Shown here: positions 26,458 to 34,277 of the stretch, in pieces
Layout: every line of letters begins with the position of its first letter
Numbering within the stretch: position 1 is the first letter of the stretch
From: Microbacteriaceae bacterium
GTDB taxonomy: Bacteria > Actinomycetota > Actinomycetes > Actinomycetales > Microbacteriaceae
Assembly (NCBI GenBank): GCA_004297935.1
Contig: SCRE01000006.1
Coordinates: 372,001-436,000 of the forward strand
Reading direction: 5' to 3'
Length of the DNA stretch: 64,000 bases
Position numbers and translations under genes: made by a program
The notes under the pieces: model-generated
What the model was told of the DNA's origin: nothing
The model's input: the letters and a program-made list of their open reading frames with translations, nothing else
The model's database searches: none

Positions 26458-26474
26458 ATGTGGTCTGACCACAT
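26458..26474. promoter_or_regulatory. Perfect 17-bp palindrome, probable GntR/FCD operator
   Basis: ATGTGGTCTGACCACAT is a perfect palindrome around a central T. The GGTCtGACC core matches the TGGTnnnACCA pattern bound by FadR/LldR/PdhR-type regulators. It lies 22 bases before the GTG start of the FCD regulator, beside a TACTAT -10-like box on the minus strand, so autoregulation of the regulator-lldD operon is likely. Confidence 0.82.
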
Positions 26475-26692
26475 AGTACACGCCGAAGGATCGTTCCGCG
26501 ACCCCGCCGCCTGGCACCCCGCCGCCCAGCGCTCACCCGTGCGACCGCCCGGCGCCCGCCGGCGGGGGGTTCACGGCAAACCGGACTTTGCACGACAACC
26601 CGGAGCAGATTCGATTTCCGTCCGGTTCAGCGCCGAAAACCCGGTCTACCGCAAACGCCGGCGGTCGGGCATGGCCGAGCCGCGGTCGGTGG

Positions 26693-27616
26693 TCAGCTGC
26701 GAACGACGACGTTCAAAGGTTCCTCGCCGCGCAGCATCCGGTCGACTTGGCGGCGCAACAGGCGGGCCATCCGCGGGATCATCGCGCTTGATGCGCCGCC
26801 GACGTGTGGGCTGATCAGCACGTTCGGCATGGCGAACAGCGGATGCCCGTCGGGCAGCGGCTCCGGGTCCGTTACGTCGAGCGCGAGCCGGATTCGCCCG
26901 CGCCCGGCGTGATCGAGCAGCGCGGTGGTGTCGGCGACGGCGCCGCGGGCGATATTCACCAGCAGTGCGCCGTCCTTCATCAGCGACAGGAAGCCGTCGT
27001 CGACCAGGCGGGTGGTTTCGGCGGTCAGCGGCACCCCGATCACGACGATGTCCGCCTGCGGCAGCAGTGTCGGCAGTTCGTCGATTCCGTGGATGTGCCC
27101 GCTCACGTCCTCGCGCGAGCGCGATGCCACGCGTACGACAGTCACCTCGAACCCGGCCAGACGTTCTTCGACGGCCCGGCCGACGCCGCCGTAGCCGACG
27201 AGCAACACGGTGCGGTCGGCGAGCGAGGCCAGGCGTGCCGGTGCCCAGTGGCCCTGTTCGGCTGCGCGCACGAACTGCGGGATGCCGCGTTGTGCGGCCA
27301 GCATCAGTGCGAGAGTCAACTCGGCAGTCGACGTCTCATGCACCGATGCGGCGTTCGCGAACACGTTGCCGGGCGGCAAGAACGTCTGGACGCCGTCGTA
27401 GCCGATCGACTGGCTCTGCACGAGCCGGGCGGTCACGTCGCCGAGCGCTGCGAGCACAGCCGTGCCGCCCATGTACGGCGGCACGACGATGTCGAACGCT
27501 GCGGCCGGGGGCGGCCCGACCATGTCCCACTCGACGAGCTCGACACCCTCCGGCACTTCGCCGAACGCGTGGTGCAGCGTCGGCCCGGGAACGCTGATAA
27601 TGAGGGACGAAGTCAT
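26693..27616 (-). CDS. D-isomer-specific 2-hydroxyacid dehydrogenase
   Basis: A 307-residue NAD(P)-dependent dehydrogenase. It has the Rossmann nucleotide-binding GYGGVGRAVEERL (near residue 145), the substrate-side HETSTAELTLALMLA, and the C-terminal catalytic pattern LVNIARGAVADT (Arg), LDVTDPEPLPDGHPLF (Glu) and LISPHVGGASS (His). It would reduce a 2-oxo-acid or oxidise a D-2-hydroxyacid. It is transcribed alone. The ATG at 27616 was chosen by family length; no strong ribosome site is seen. The 256 bases upstream of the GntR start and downstream of this gene (26437-26692) hold only the palindrome. Confidence 0.9.
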   Translation of the reverse strand: MTSSLIISVPGPTLHHAFGEVPEGVELVEWDMVGPPPAAAFDIVVPPYMGGTAVLAALGDVTARLVQSQSIGYDGVQTFLPPGNVFANAASVHETSTAELTLALMLAAQRGIPQFVRAAEQGHWAPARLASLADRTVLLVGYGGVGRAVEERLAGFEVTVVRVASRSREDVSGHIHGIDELPTLLPQADIVVIGVPLTAETTRLVDDGFLSLMKDGALLVNIARGAVADTTALLDHAGRGRIRLALDVTDPEPLPDGHPLFAMPNVLISPHVGGASSAMIPRMARLLRRQVDRMLRGEEPLNVVVRS

Positions 27617-27750
27617 GATTCGAGGATAGCCAACCCGAATGTCGGCGGACGCGGCGCGCCTCTCTGCCTCCACAGTTGCGGCGTCGGGCACTTTCGCACA
27701 TTCGCGTTGATTCCGGGCGATGCGTGTGCGCGACGCCATACTGTGGCCTC

Positions 27751-28299
27751 ATGATCATCGACACCGGGTCTGACCTGCTGCAACTCACCGAGCGACGACT
27801 GTGGAAGCATGAACGAACGTCTCCTCTCGTGGCCGTCGTGATGACGGGCGACCTCGAACTCTACTTCGTCAAGACCATCACCAAGCACTACACCGGATGC
27901 CTCGACGACCATCACGAGCAGATCTTGCGCGCCGTTGACAAGGATTACGCGCGGTACTTTGCCGTCGCCCATCGATCGGTGCAGGCGCGGCACGAGTTCA
28001 TCGACTTTGACGAGTCGCATCGACTCGAGCAGAAGGCCGCGGAGGTCGGCCTGCACCTGATCGGTGATCTGCACGTCGATCGCGAGTACTGGTGCTCGAC
28101 AGGCCCGATGTCGTTCTTCAAGACCTATCTGTGTGAGGATGACCTGCCGAAGATCAGTTCGCGACGGCCTCGGCACTTTGCCAAGACGCGCCTCGCAGGC
28201 GGTGCAGAAGTCGAATGCCCCGACGACGGCTTCTACCAGCGATTCGGGTATGAACTATCGGATGAGGATCCTGATCGCAAGGAGATTCGGATTGGCTAG
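27751..28299 (+). CDS. Hypothetical protein
   Basis: A 182-residue soluble protein I do not recognise. It is rich in His, Asp and Tyr, with clusters KHYTGCLDDHHEQILRAVD, FIDFDESHRLEQKA, LIGDLHVDREYWCSTGPMS and YLCEDDLPKISSRRPRHF. The repeated D/H/C patterns might bind metal. The frame is open further upstream, but ATG 27751 is the first plausible start and the 5' part lacks protein-like composition. It precedes a toxin-antitoxin pair on the same strand by 37 bases and may or may not be linked to it. Confidence 0.55.
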   Translation: MIIDTGSDLLQLTERRLWKHERTSPLVAVVMTGDLELYFVKTITKHYTGCLDDHHEQILRAVDKDYARYFAVAHRSVQARHEFIDFDESHRLEQKAAEVGLHLIGDLHVDREYWCSTGPMSFFKTYLCEDDLPKISSRRPRHFAKTRLAGGAEVECPDDGFYQRFGYELSDEDPDRKEIRIG

Positions 28300-28336
28300 A
28301 CTTAGTCCACTTGATCTAGTCGGGTGGAGGCGCGAC

Positions 28337-28591
28337 GTGCGCACGGTGAACATACACGAGGCCAAGACCACGTTTTCTCGCCTGGTCGACGCGGCATCCG
28401 CAGGGGAGGTCATCGTGATCGCGAAGGCGGGGCGTCCGGTGGCAAAGCTCACCCGGTTGGATGCACCCGAGTCGCCGCCGAAGCGGCTTGGGTTTCTGGA
28501 AGGCATGATGCAGGTTCCGGAAGACTTCGACACGCTCATGCAGGACGAGATCGTCGCACTCTTCGAAGGCGCGGACTCGGAGGACCTGTAA
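28337..28591 (+). CDS. Antitoxin, Phd/YefM family
   Basis: An 84-residue antitoxin. The N-terminal Phd/YefM fold is clear in TVNIHEAKTTFSRLVDAASAG followed by EVIVIAKAGRPVAKLTRLD. The C-terminal 30 residues (FLEGMMQVPEDFD) would neutralise the toxin. GTG start at 28337 with GGAGG eight bases upstream. The toxin gene follows at the very next base. Such antitoxins usually repress their own promoter. Confidence 0.9.
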   Translation: MRTVNIHEAKTTFSRLVDAASAGEVIVIAKAGRPVAKLTRLDAPESPPKRLGFLEGMMQVPEDFDTLMQDEIVALFEGADSEDL

Positions 28592-28978
28592 GTGAGGCTG
28601 CTACTGGACACCCATCTTGTGCTGTGGGCTGCATATACCCCAGGCCGACTCAGTGGTCGCGCGCGTGCACTGATCAAGGACTCAGGGAATGCTTTGGTGT
28701 TCAGTGCCTTGTCGATCTGGGAAATCGCGATCAAGGCAGGCCTCGGCCGTGCTTCGTTCGACATCGCGCCCGCAGTGCTGCGCCGTGCTCTCATCGAGGC
28801 AGGCTACCTCGAGCTCGACATCACCGGCGCGCACGCTGTGGCGGTCGACCAACTCCCGCCCATCCATCGCGACCCGTTCGATCGGATGCTCGTCGCGCAG
28901 TCACGTGTCGAGGGGTTCACGCTGCTCACCGCTGACAAGCGCGTGGCCGAGTATGGCGCGCCGGTGCTGCTCGTGTGA
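28592..28978 (+). CDS. PIN-domain toxin, VapC type
   Basis: A 128-residue PIN-domain ribonuclease. Acidic active-site residues are in RLLLDTHLVLWA (Asp), ALSIWEIAIKAG (Glu) and HRDPFDRMLVAQS (Asp), with a further Asp in LLTADKRVAEYG. It starts with GTG directly after the antitoxin stop. Together they form a complete type II module, the first of five in this window. Confidence 0.92.
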   Translation: MRLLLDTHLVLWAAYTPGRLSGRARALIKDSGNALVFSALSIWEIAIKAGLGRASFDIAPAVLRRALIEAGYLELDITGAHAVAVDQLPPIHRDPFDRMLVAQSRVEGFTLLTADKRVAEYGAPVLLV

Positions 28979-29029
28979 CGCCGTCGATTCGTCGACACCG
29001 CCGCGCGCCGAGTTCAGCCGGAGCCGGAT

Positions 29030-30616
29030 TCAACGAGAGCGAACGCTGTGCGGCTCATAACGACGCGGCGGATGCGTGCGGGCGACGAGCGTGCGCAGCG
29101 TCTCCAGGTCACCGCGGATCAGCCCGACCGCGCGTGCCTGCACGAGAACGTTGCCGATCGCAGTCGCCTCGACCGGGCCGGCCAGCACAGGCAATCCCGA
29201 GCGGTCCGCGGTCAGCTGACAGAGCAGTTCGTTCTGGGAGCCGCCGCCGACCAGGTGGATGACCGAGACGTGTTTGCTCGAAAGATCAGCCGCGGTGTGC
29301 GCGGCGCGAGCGAACGCATCCGCCAACGACTCGAGGATGCTACGGGCGAACGTCGCAGGTGCGTGCGGCACCGGCTGGCCGTGCTCGCGGCACCAGTCGG
29401 CGATGCGGGCGGGCAGGTCTCCCGGCGACAGGAACCGCGGGTCGTTCGCGTCGAAGACGGGGACGACCTCGCGTAGGGCGGCGGCCTCGGCCAGCAGCGG
29501 AGCCAGCTCGATGCGCAAGCCCGCCTGTTCCCAGGTGCGCATCGATTCGCTGAGCAGCCACAAGCCCATCACGTTGTGCAAGAAGCGGATGCGCCCGTCG
29601 ACCCCGCGCTCATTGGTGAAGTTCGCGTCGCGTGCCGCGTCGCTCAGCACCGGATTGTCGAGCTCGACGCCGACCAGCCCCCAGGTTCCACAGGAGATGT
29701 AGGCGGCATCCGGATCGGTCATCGGCACGGCGACCACCGCGGATGCCGTGTCGTGCGACCCGACGGCGGTCACCGTGGTCTGATAGCCGAGTTCGCTTGC
29801 GACGTCGGGCAGCAGCGAGCCGATCTCATAGCCGGGCGTGACCAGGCGACACAGGATCTCCGGTGGCAGACCGAGTCGCGCAATGAGTTCGCGGTTGAGC
29901 TGAGGCAAGCCGGCCTTGCGGCTGCCGAGCACGCGGCCGGCCTTCAGCAATCCGGTGGTCGAGGCGTTCGTCACTTCCGCGACGCGCACCCCGGTGAGCC
30001 AGAACGCGAACAGGTCGGGGACGAGCAGGATGCTCCTGGCTCGGTCGAACGCACCCGCGGCGTAATCGACGGCGAGCTGGTAGATCGTGTTGAACGGCAG
30101 GAACTGCAAACCGCTCTGGGCGTACAGCTCGTCGAACGGCAGCAGAGCGTGCACCGCCTCGACTCCGGCGGCGGTGCGTTCGTCGCGGTAGTGGAACGGC
30201 GTGCCGATCATCCGCCCGCCGCGCATGAGTGCGTAGTCGACCGCCCACGCGTCGATCCCGATGCTGGCGATGTGCTCAGCACCGGCAGCCGCGTCCGCCG
30301 CGGCGAGCCCAGCGCCTTTGAGTCCGGTGTCTCCAGCCCTGATCGCGTTTCCCGCGGCTTTGAGCCCGGCCATCATGTTGCGATACAGCTCGTGGATGTC
30401 CCAGTGCAGGCCGGAACCGTTGTCTTCACTTGCCGAGATGGGCGTGTTCGGAAACCGCGCGACCTGTTCGAGTCGCAGCTCATCCGGGCCGACGCGCGCG
30501 ACGATCACGCGCCCACTGGTTGCGCCGAGGTCAACGGCGGCGACGGAGCCGCTGCCGCCCTGGCAGGCGGGATGGCTGGCGGCGGCAATGAACCCAGCGG
30601 CGGCTGGAGTGGTCAC
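29030..30616 (-). CDS. rhaB: Rhamnulokinase
   Basis: A 528-residue FGGY-family carbohydrate kinase that phosphorylates L-rhamnulose at C1. The N-terminal phosphate-binding motif AAVDLGATSGRVIVARVG is followed by GSGLHWDIHELYRN, SIGIDAWAVDYALM, the central TNASTTGLLKA and GSHDTASAVVAVP, and the C-terminal HLVGGGSQNELLCQL and GPVEATAIGNVLVQA. All are typical of RhaB. The GTG start at 30616 follows GTGGAGG. The next gene on this strand is a broken rhamnulose-1-phosphate aldolase 1 kb upstream, with a toxin-antitoxin pair between them on the other strand, so the rhamnose pathway has been interrupted here. Confidence 0.93.
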   Translation of the reverse strand: MTTPAAAGFIAAASHPACQGGSGSVAAVDLGATSGRVIVARVGPDELRLEQVARFPNTPISASEDNGSGLHWDIHELYRNMMAGLKAAGNAIRAGDTGLKGAGLAAADAAAGAEHIASIGIDAWAVDYALMRGGRMIGTPFHYRDERTAAGVEAVHALLPFDELYAQSGLQFLPFNTIYQLAVDYAAGAFDRARSILLVPDLFAFWLTGVRVAEVTNASTTGLLKAGRVLGSRKAGLPQLNRELIARLGLPPEILCRLVTPGYEIGSLLPDVASELGYQTTVTAVGSHDTASAVVAVPMTDPDAAYISCGTWGLVGVELDNPVLSDAARDANFTNERGVDGRIRFLHNVMGLWLLSESMRTWEQAGLRIELAPLLAEAAALREVVPVFDANDPRFLSPGDLPARIADWCREHGQPVPHAPATFARSILESLADAFARAAHTAADLSSKHVSVIHLVGGGSQNELLCQLTADRSGLPVLAGPVEATAIGNVLVQARAVGLIRGDLETLRTLVARTHPPRRYEPHSVRSR

Positions 30617-30780
30617 GGTGTCCTCCACAGGGTCATGGTTGTGGGAATTGCCCACAGTTTTGAGATCGTCGACGATGCAGCTGTCAGGCGATGGATAGTC
30701 TCAGGGTGCCACACCGCCCTTCTCTGCATCGGTTGATAGCATTGACCGCATCGCACTCAGTGCTTCGATCGGGGGTGATC

Positions 30781-31125
30781 ATGGCAACGCTGACCATCAG
30801 AGACCTTGACGATGACGTCAAACGGCGGCTACGCATGCGCGCCGCCGAGAAAGGAGTGTCCATGGAAGCGGAGGCGCGGTCGATCCTGAGTGAGGCCGTG
30901 GCGGATGCTGCGCGGGTCGAAGAGAAACCGGGCGACTGGTATCGGCGGTTCCGAGCGAGCTTTGCCGAGATCGGGTATGCCGACGACCTCATTCCGTACC
31001 TTCCAGACCGGAAGGCTGAAGATGAGGCTCCAAGTTCCCGACGCATCCCATTCGTCGGGGATCCCGAGTTCGACGATTCCGTTCGCAATGATTCTGCTGA
31101 CGATGGCTGCGCACGCGAATCATGA
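30781..31125 (+). CDS. Antitoxin, FitA-like ribbon-helix-helix
   Basis: A 114-residue antitoxin. The N-terminal ribbon-helix-helix is MATLTIRDLDDDVKRRLRMR followed by AAEKGVSMEAEARSILSEAV, the typical FitA/VapB pattern. The C-terminal third is longer than usual and rich in Asp and Ser. The stop overlaps the toxin start by 4 nt (ATGA). An upstream in-frame stretch is not needed. Confidence 0.88.
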   Translation: MATLTIRDLDDDVKRRLRMRAAEKGVSMEAEARSILSEAVADAARVEEKPGDWYRRFRASFAEIGYADDLIPYLPDRKAEDEAPSSRRIPFVGDPEFDDSVRNDSADDGCARES

Positions 31126-31541
31126 TCGTCGTGGATACCAACGCCGTCTCCGAAGCCGCCCGCGGCGTCCCAGACACGAATGTCGATGATTGGTTCGACC
31201 ATCGCATCGGCGATGAACTCTATGTGACCGCTACGATCATGGCCGAACTGTGCTTCGGCATTGAGTTGATGCCACTCGGGCGCAGGCGAAGCACACTTCA
31301 GTCCCGAATCGACCTGGTGCTCGGCCAGTATTTCGCCGACCGCGTGCTCCCTTTTGACGGCATGGCCGCACGTGCTTACGCGACGATCCACGCGACACGT
31401 CGCCGCTCCGGCTGCCCGATGTCGATGGCAGACGCGCAGATCGCGGCCACGTGCCTGGTCAACGGCGCGACTCTCGCGACACGTAATGTGTGCGATTTTC
31501 AGGGATGCGGCATCCGTCTCGTCAATCCATGGGCGCGGTAG
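31122..31541 (+). CDS. PIN-domain toxin, FitB/VapC type
   Basis: A 139-residue PIN-domain ribonuclease. MIVVDTNAVSEAARG carries the first Asp, TATIMAELCFGIELM the Glu, and CPMSMADAQIAATC the second Asp. It is translationally coupled to the FitA-like antitoxin. The pair is inserted between rhaB and the truncated aldolase. Confidence 0.92.
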   Translation: MIVVDTNAVSEAARGVPDTNVDDWFDHRIGDELYVTATIMAELCFGIELMPLGRRRSTLQSRIDLVLGQYFADRVLPFDGMAARAYATIHATRRRSGCPMSMADAQIAATCLVNGATLATRNVCDFQGCGIRLVNPWAR

Positions 31542-31555
31542 ATGACGCCGACCCG

Positions 31556-31603
31556 TGCGCCATGTGCCAGTTGAACTGGCGCACGCCGCACCAACTGGCG
31601 CGG
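31556..31603. repeat. Family B inverted repeats at the aldolase 3' end
   Basis: GTGCGCCAtGTGCCAGTTG is followed by AACTGGCGCAC and then CCAACTGGCGCGG. The central GTGCCAGTTGAACTGGCGCAC is nearly palindromic. It lies 36 bases past the stop of the aldolase remnant, where the dehydrogenase half of the normal bifunctional gene should continue. A CAACAACAGTAACAGCAAC run follows. Confidence 0.65.
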
Positions 31604-31638
31604 CAGCAACAACAGTAACAGCAACGGGCACGGCGGCC

Positions 31639-32451
31639 CTAGCGCAGGAACGCCGCGGCGCCGCGCATCACGTTGATGGCGTTGATGTAGAACTCGCCGA
31701 TCACCCGCGCGGTCTGCTTGTCCTGGCCGTAGCTGAACATGCCGACACCCGGGATGAGGACGATCGCCGGGTCTGCGCCGCGCATCCGCGGCACACCGGT
31801 CGCCTCTTCGCCGGTTGTGGAGCGCGAGGAACGAGCGCGTCTCGAGACCTCCGCTGCCACACCACGTGCGTAATACGCGGTGTACTCGGCACGGTACTGC
31901 TCATGCAGTCCCTGCAGCCGCACGATCGAATCCTCGACAGGCGCGTCGGCCGGCAGGTCGAGCACGAGCGGCTTGACCTTCGTGCGCAGGAAGTGCTCGG
32001 GGCAGCTCGTGCCGAGCCCGGCCAGCCGCGGATGCTCGGACGAGCTCAGGAAGTCGAGCACGACATCCGCATCGGTGAAATGCCCGACCTGCGGTCTGTC
32101 CGTGGAGACCAGGCTGCGCAGTGCCGGCGCGAGAGCCGCGGCCTTGGCGCGGCGCTCAGCCTCGGGCAGGGCACCGTAACCTGCTAAAGGGGTTCCGAAC
32201 GGAGCCGGGTGGCCGTGCTCCGCTATATACGCGGCCGCGGTCTGAATGATCCACAGCGAGTTCGCTTCGGCCTCATCCGACGTGTCGCCCCACGCGGTGA
32301 TGCCGTGACCGCCGAGGATGCAACCGATCGCCTGCGGGTTCGCCTGTTTGATCACGGCGATGTCGGGCAGACGAACGCACGGCCGCCCAGCGCCGGGGTC
32401 TGCACGTAGGAGGTGCCCCGGGGCCTGTGCACAGTCGTCCGGGCGCACCAT
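31639..32451 (-). pseudogene. Truncated rhamnulose-1-phosphate aldolase (aldolase half of a bifunctional aldolase/dehydrogenase)
   Basis: About 270 codons that match the C-terminal part of the class II aldolase domain of bifunctional rhamnulose-1-phosphate aldolase/short-chain dehydrogenases: IKQANPQAIGCILGGHGITA with the zinc-ligand His, LGTSCPEHFLRTKVKPLVLD, VLIPGVGMFSYGQDKQTARV and GEFYINAINVMRGAAAF. The N-terminal 150 or so residues are missing; upstream lies a dispersed repeat. Right after the last motif, where the dehydrogenase domain should begin, there is a stop. A family A repeat half-copy (31813-31849) adds about 12 residues in frame. It is probably non-functional as an aldolase. 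Confidence 0.8.
31813..31849. repeat. Family A repeat half-copy inside the aldolase remnant
   Basis: The minus strand reads GGTCTCGAGACGCGCTCGTT then CCTCGCGCTCCACAACC, a diverged single arm of family A. It adds in-frame residues (SRRARSSRSTTGEE) between YYARGVAAE and MRGADPAIVLIPG, a place where relatives have only a short loop. Confidence 0.65.
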
Positions 32452-32457
32452 TGCGGT

Positions 32458-32535
32458 GGTCGAGTAGCGAGGAACGAGCGTATCGAGACCGGCTTACCAG
32501 GTCTCGATATACTCGCTAACGCTCGTTACTCGACC
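32458..32535. repeat. Family A inverted repeat beside two gene remnants
   Basis: The left arm GGTCGAGTAGCGAGGAACGA-GCGTATCGAGACC (32458-32490) and the right arm GGTCTCGATATACTCGCTAA-CGCTCGTTACTCGACC (32500-32535) flank a 9-base loop. This is the cleanest copy in the window. A 5'-truncated aldolase lies on one side and a protein fragment on the other, so the element marks a probable breakpoint. Confidence 0.88.
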
Positions 32536-32536
32536 A

Positions 32537-32779
32537 ACCGGCAGCGCATCTGCCGACATCGCAAAAGCCCAGGGAGGTGCCCCAGTCGGGAACGTCGGTG
32601 TGATAGAAAGCGGGCTCGAAGAACTTGTACTCGAGCACGAACCACTGGTTCTCGCCGATCGCCGAAGCGAGCGAGCCGAAGCTCTCGCCTCGCCACGTCG
32701 AGTTCCAGCCCGAATTGGTCGTGCGAGAGAGCACCACGCCCTGACACGCGTCGGGTGCAGAGCACTTGTCGCGTGGCGG
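32537..32779 (-). pseudogene. Unidentified C-terminal protein fragment
   Basis: An open stretch of about 80 codons without a proper start between the ABC ATPase stop and the family A repeat. It reads [20 protein letters not shown], then [20 protein letters not shown] and [16 protein letters not shown], ending [11 protein letters not shown]. The evenly placed Cys residues and aromatic content suggest the end of a secreted or wall-associated protein. No family is recognised. It runs into the repeat and is most likely debris of a rearrangement. Confidence 0.4.
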
Positions 32780-32785
32780 CGCCGC

Positions 32786-33568
32786 TCAGTCCAGCGGGTG
32801 CAACAGCCTGCTCAGGAACTGCCGCGTTCGCTTGTGCGCCGGGTGCCGGAAGATTTGGCTCGGTTTGCCGCGCTCGACGATCATCCCGCCGTCGAGAAAG
32901 AGCACCTCATCGGCGACGAGGCGCGCGAACTCCAGTTCGTGCGTGACGACGACCATCGTCCAGCCTTCTTGAGCGAGCGTCTTCATGACGCCGAGCACAT
33001 CGCCGACCAGCTCGGGGTCGAGTGCTGAGGTCGGTTCATCGAACAGGATGAGTCCCGGCTTGAGTGCGACGGCTCGGGCGATGCCCACGCGTTGCTGTTG
33101 ACCGCCCGACAGCTGGAACGGGTAGACGTCCTTCTTCTCTTCGAGACCGACTTGAGCGAGCAGGGCGAGGGCATCCGCTGTGGCGTCCGCGCGCGAACGC
33201 TTTTGCACCTGCACGGGCCCCTCGATCAGATTCTCAAGGACAGTCTTGTGTGGGAACAGGTTGTACTGCTGAAAGACCATCGCCGACTTGCGGCGCAGTG
33301 CGGCGATGCTCGCCTTGCCGACAGGCGCGGAGAAGTCCACGGCGACGTCGTCGTCGATCTGGATGAGACCGGCATCCGGGGTCTCGAGCGCGTTCAGGCA
33401 GCGCAGGATCGTTGTCTTGCCCGAGCCGGACGGACCGATCAATACGATGACCCGCCCGACGCCGACCTCGAAGCTGATGTCGTGGATCACCTCGTGGTCG
33501 CCGAACGACTTGCGCAGGCCGGAAATCTTCAACCGCGGCACACCCTTGTCGTCATACGTGGGCGACAT
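32786..33568 (-). CDS. Polar amino acid ABC transporter ATPase
   Basis: A 260-residue ATPase of the polar amino-acid uptake (GlnQ/HisP) class. Walker A is GPSGSGKTT, followed by the Q-loop FQQYNLFPHKTVLENL, signature LSGGQQQRVGIARA and Walker B LILFDEPTSALDPEL. VVVTHELEFARLVADEV is the switch His. It begins inside the end of the permease gene (17-nt overlap), so the three genes are one operon. Confidence 0.94.
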   Translation of the reverse strand: MSPTYDDKGVPRLKISGLRKSFGDHEVIHDISFEVGVGRVIVLIGPSGSGKTTILRCLNALETPDAGLIQIDDDVAVDFSAPVGKASIAALRRKSAMVFQQYNLFPHKTVLENLIEGPVQVQKRSRADATADALALLAQVGLEEKKDVYPFQLSGGQQQRVGIARAVALKPGLILFDEPTSALDPELVGDVLGVMKTLAQEGWTMVVVTHELEFARLVADEVLFLDGGMIVERGKPSQIFRHPAHKRTRQFLSRLLHPLD

Positions 33569-34241
33569 AGCGGTCCAATCTCTTCTCCAGGGCGGACTGT
33601 CCGCTGGAGAGCACCAGGCAGATCACCCAGTAGACGACCGCCGCCTCGACATACAGCACGAGGAACTCGCTGCTGGCCGCAGCGATCTGCTGGGCCTGCC
33701 TGAACAGCTCCGTGACCAGGATGACCGACGCGAGCGAGGTGTCCTTGACCAGGCTGATGAACGTGTTCGACAGCGGCGGAACCGATACACGGGCGGCCTG
33801 CGGCAGGATGATTCTGCGCATCGCGTGGCCGTTGCTCATGCCGATCGTGTACGCCGCCTCCCACTGCCCGCGCGGCACCGCGAGGATCGCTGCGCGCACC
33901 ACCTCGGATGCGTATCCGCCCACGTTCAGCGAGAGGGCGATGATGGCGCTGGGCCACGGCGGCAGCACGATACCGATCGTCGGCAGGCCGTAGAACACGA
34001 CGAACAACTGCACCAGCAACGGCGTCCCACGGATGATCGAGACATAGCCGCGTGCGATGCCTCGGCCAACTCTGTTCTTCGAGAGCCGGAGCATTGCGAT
34101 GCCGATCGCGATGGCCAGCCCTAAGGCGAACGAGACCAGCGAGAGCGGGATCGTGCCCAAGACCGCGCCCTGCATGAGCGGCCAGAAGGAATGGCTGATC
34201 AGCTGCCAGTAGTACGCGGGAGTGCCGACCGCGGGATTCAC
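33552..34241 (-). CDS. Polar amino acid ABC transporter permease
   Basis: A 229-residue inner-membrane permease of the His/Glu/Gln/Arg type. About five transmembrane helices are visible. The family motifs are GYVSIIRGTPLLVQLFVVFYG and SLNVGGYASEVVRAAILAVP, followed by the coupling-loop sequence GQWEAAYTIGMSNGHAMRR. It pairs with itself and the downstream ATPase. The binding protein gene ends 36 bases upstream. Confidence 0.93.
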   Translation of the reverse strand: MNPAVGTPAYYWQLISHSFWPLMQGAVLGTIPLSLVSFALGLAIAIGIAMLRLSKNRVGRGIARGYVSIIRGTPLLVQLFVVFYGLPTIGIVLPPWPSAIIALSLNVGGYASEVVRAAILAVPRGQWEAAYTIGMSNGHAMRRIILPQAARVSVPPLSNTFISLVKDTSLASVILVTELFRQAQQIAAASSEFLVLYVEAAVVYWVICLVLSSGQSALEKRLDRYVAHV

Positions 34242-34277
34242 TGGGTGCTCCGCCTGTGCCGCCGTCGCGACGCCGGG

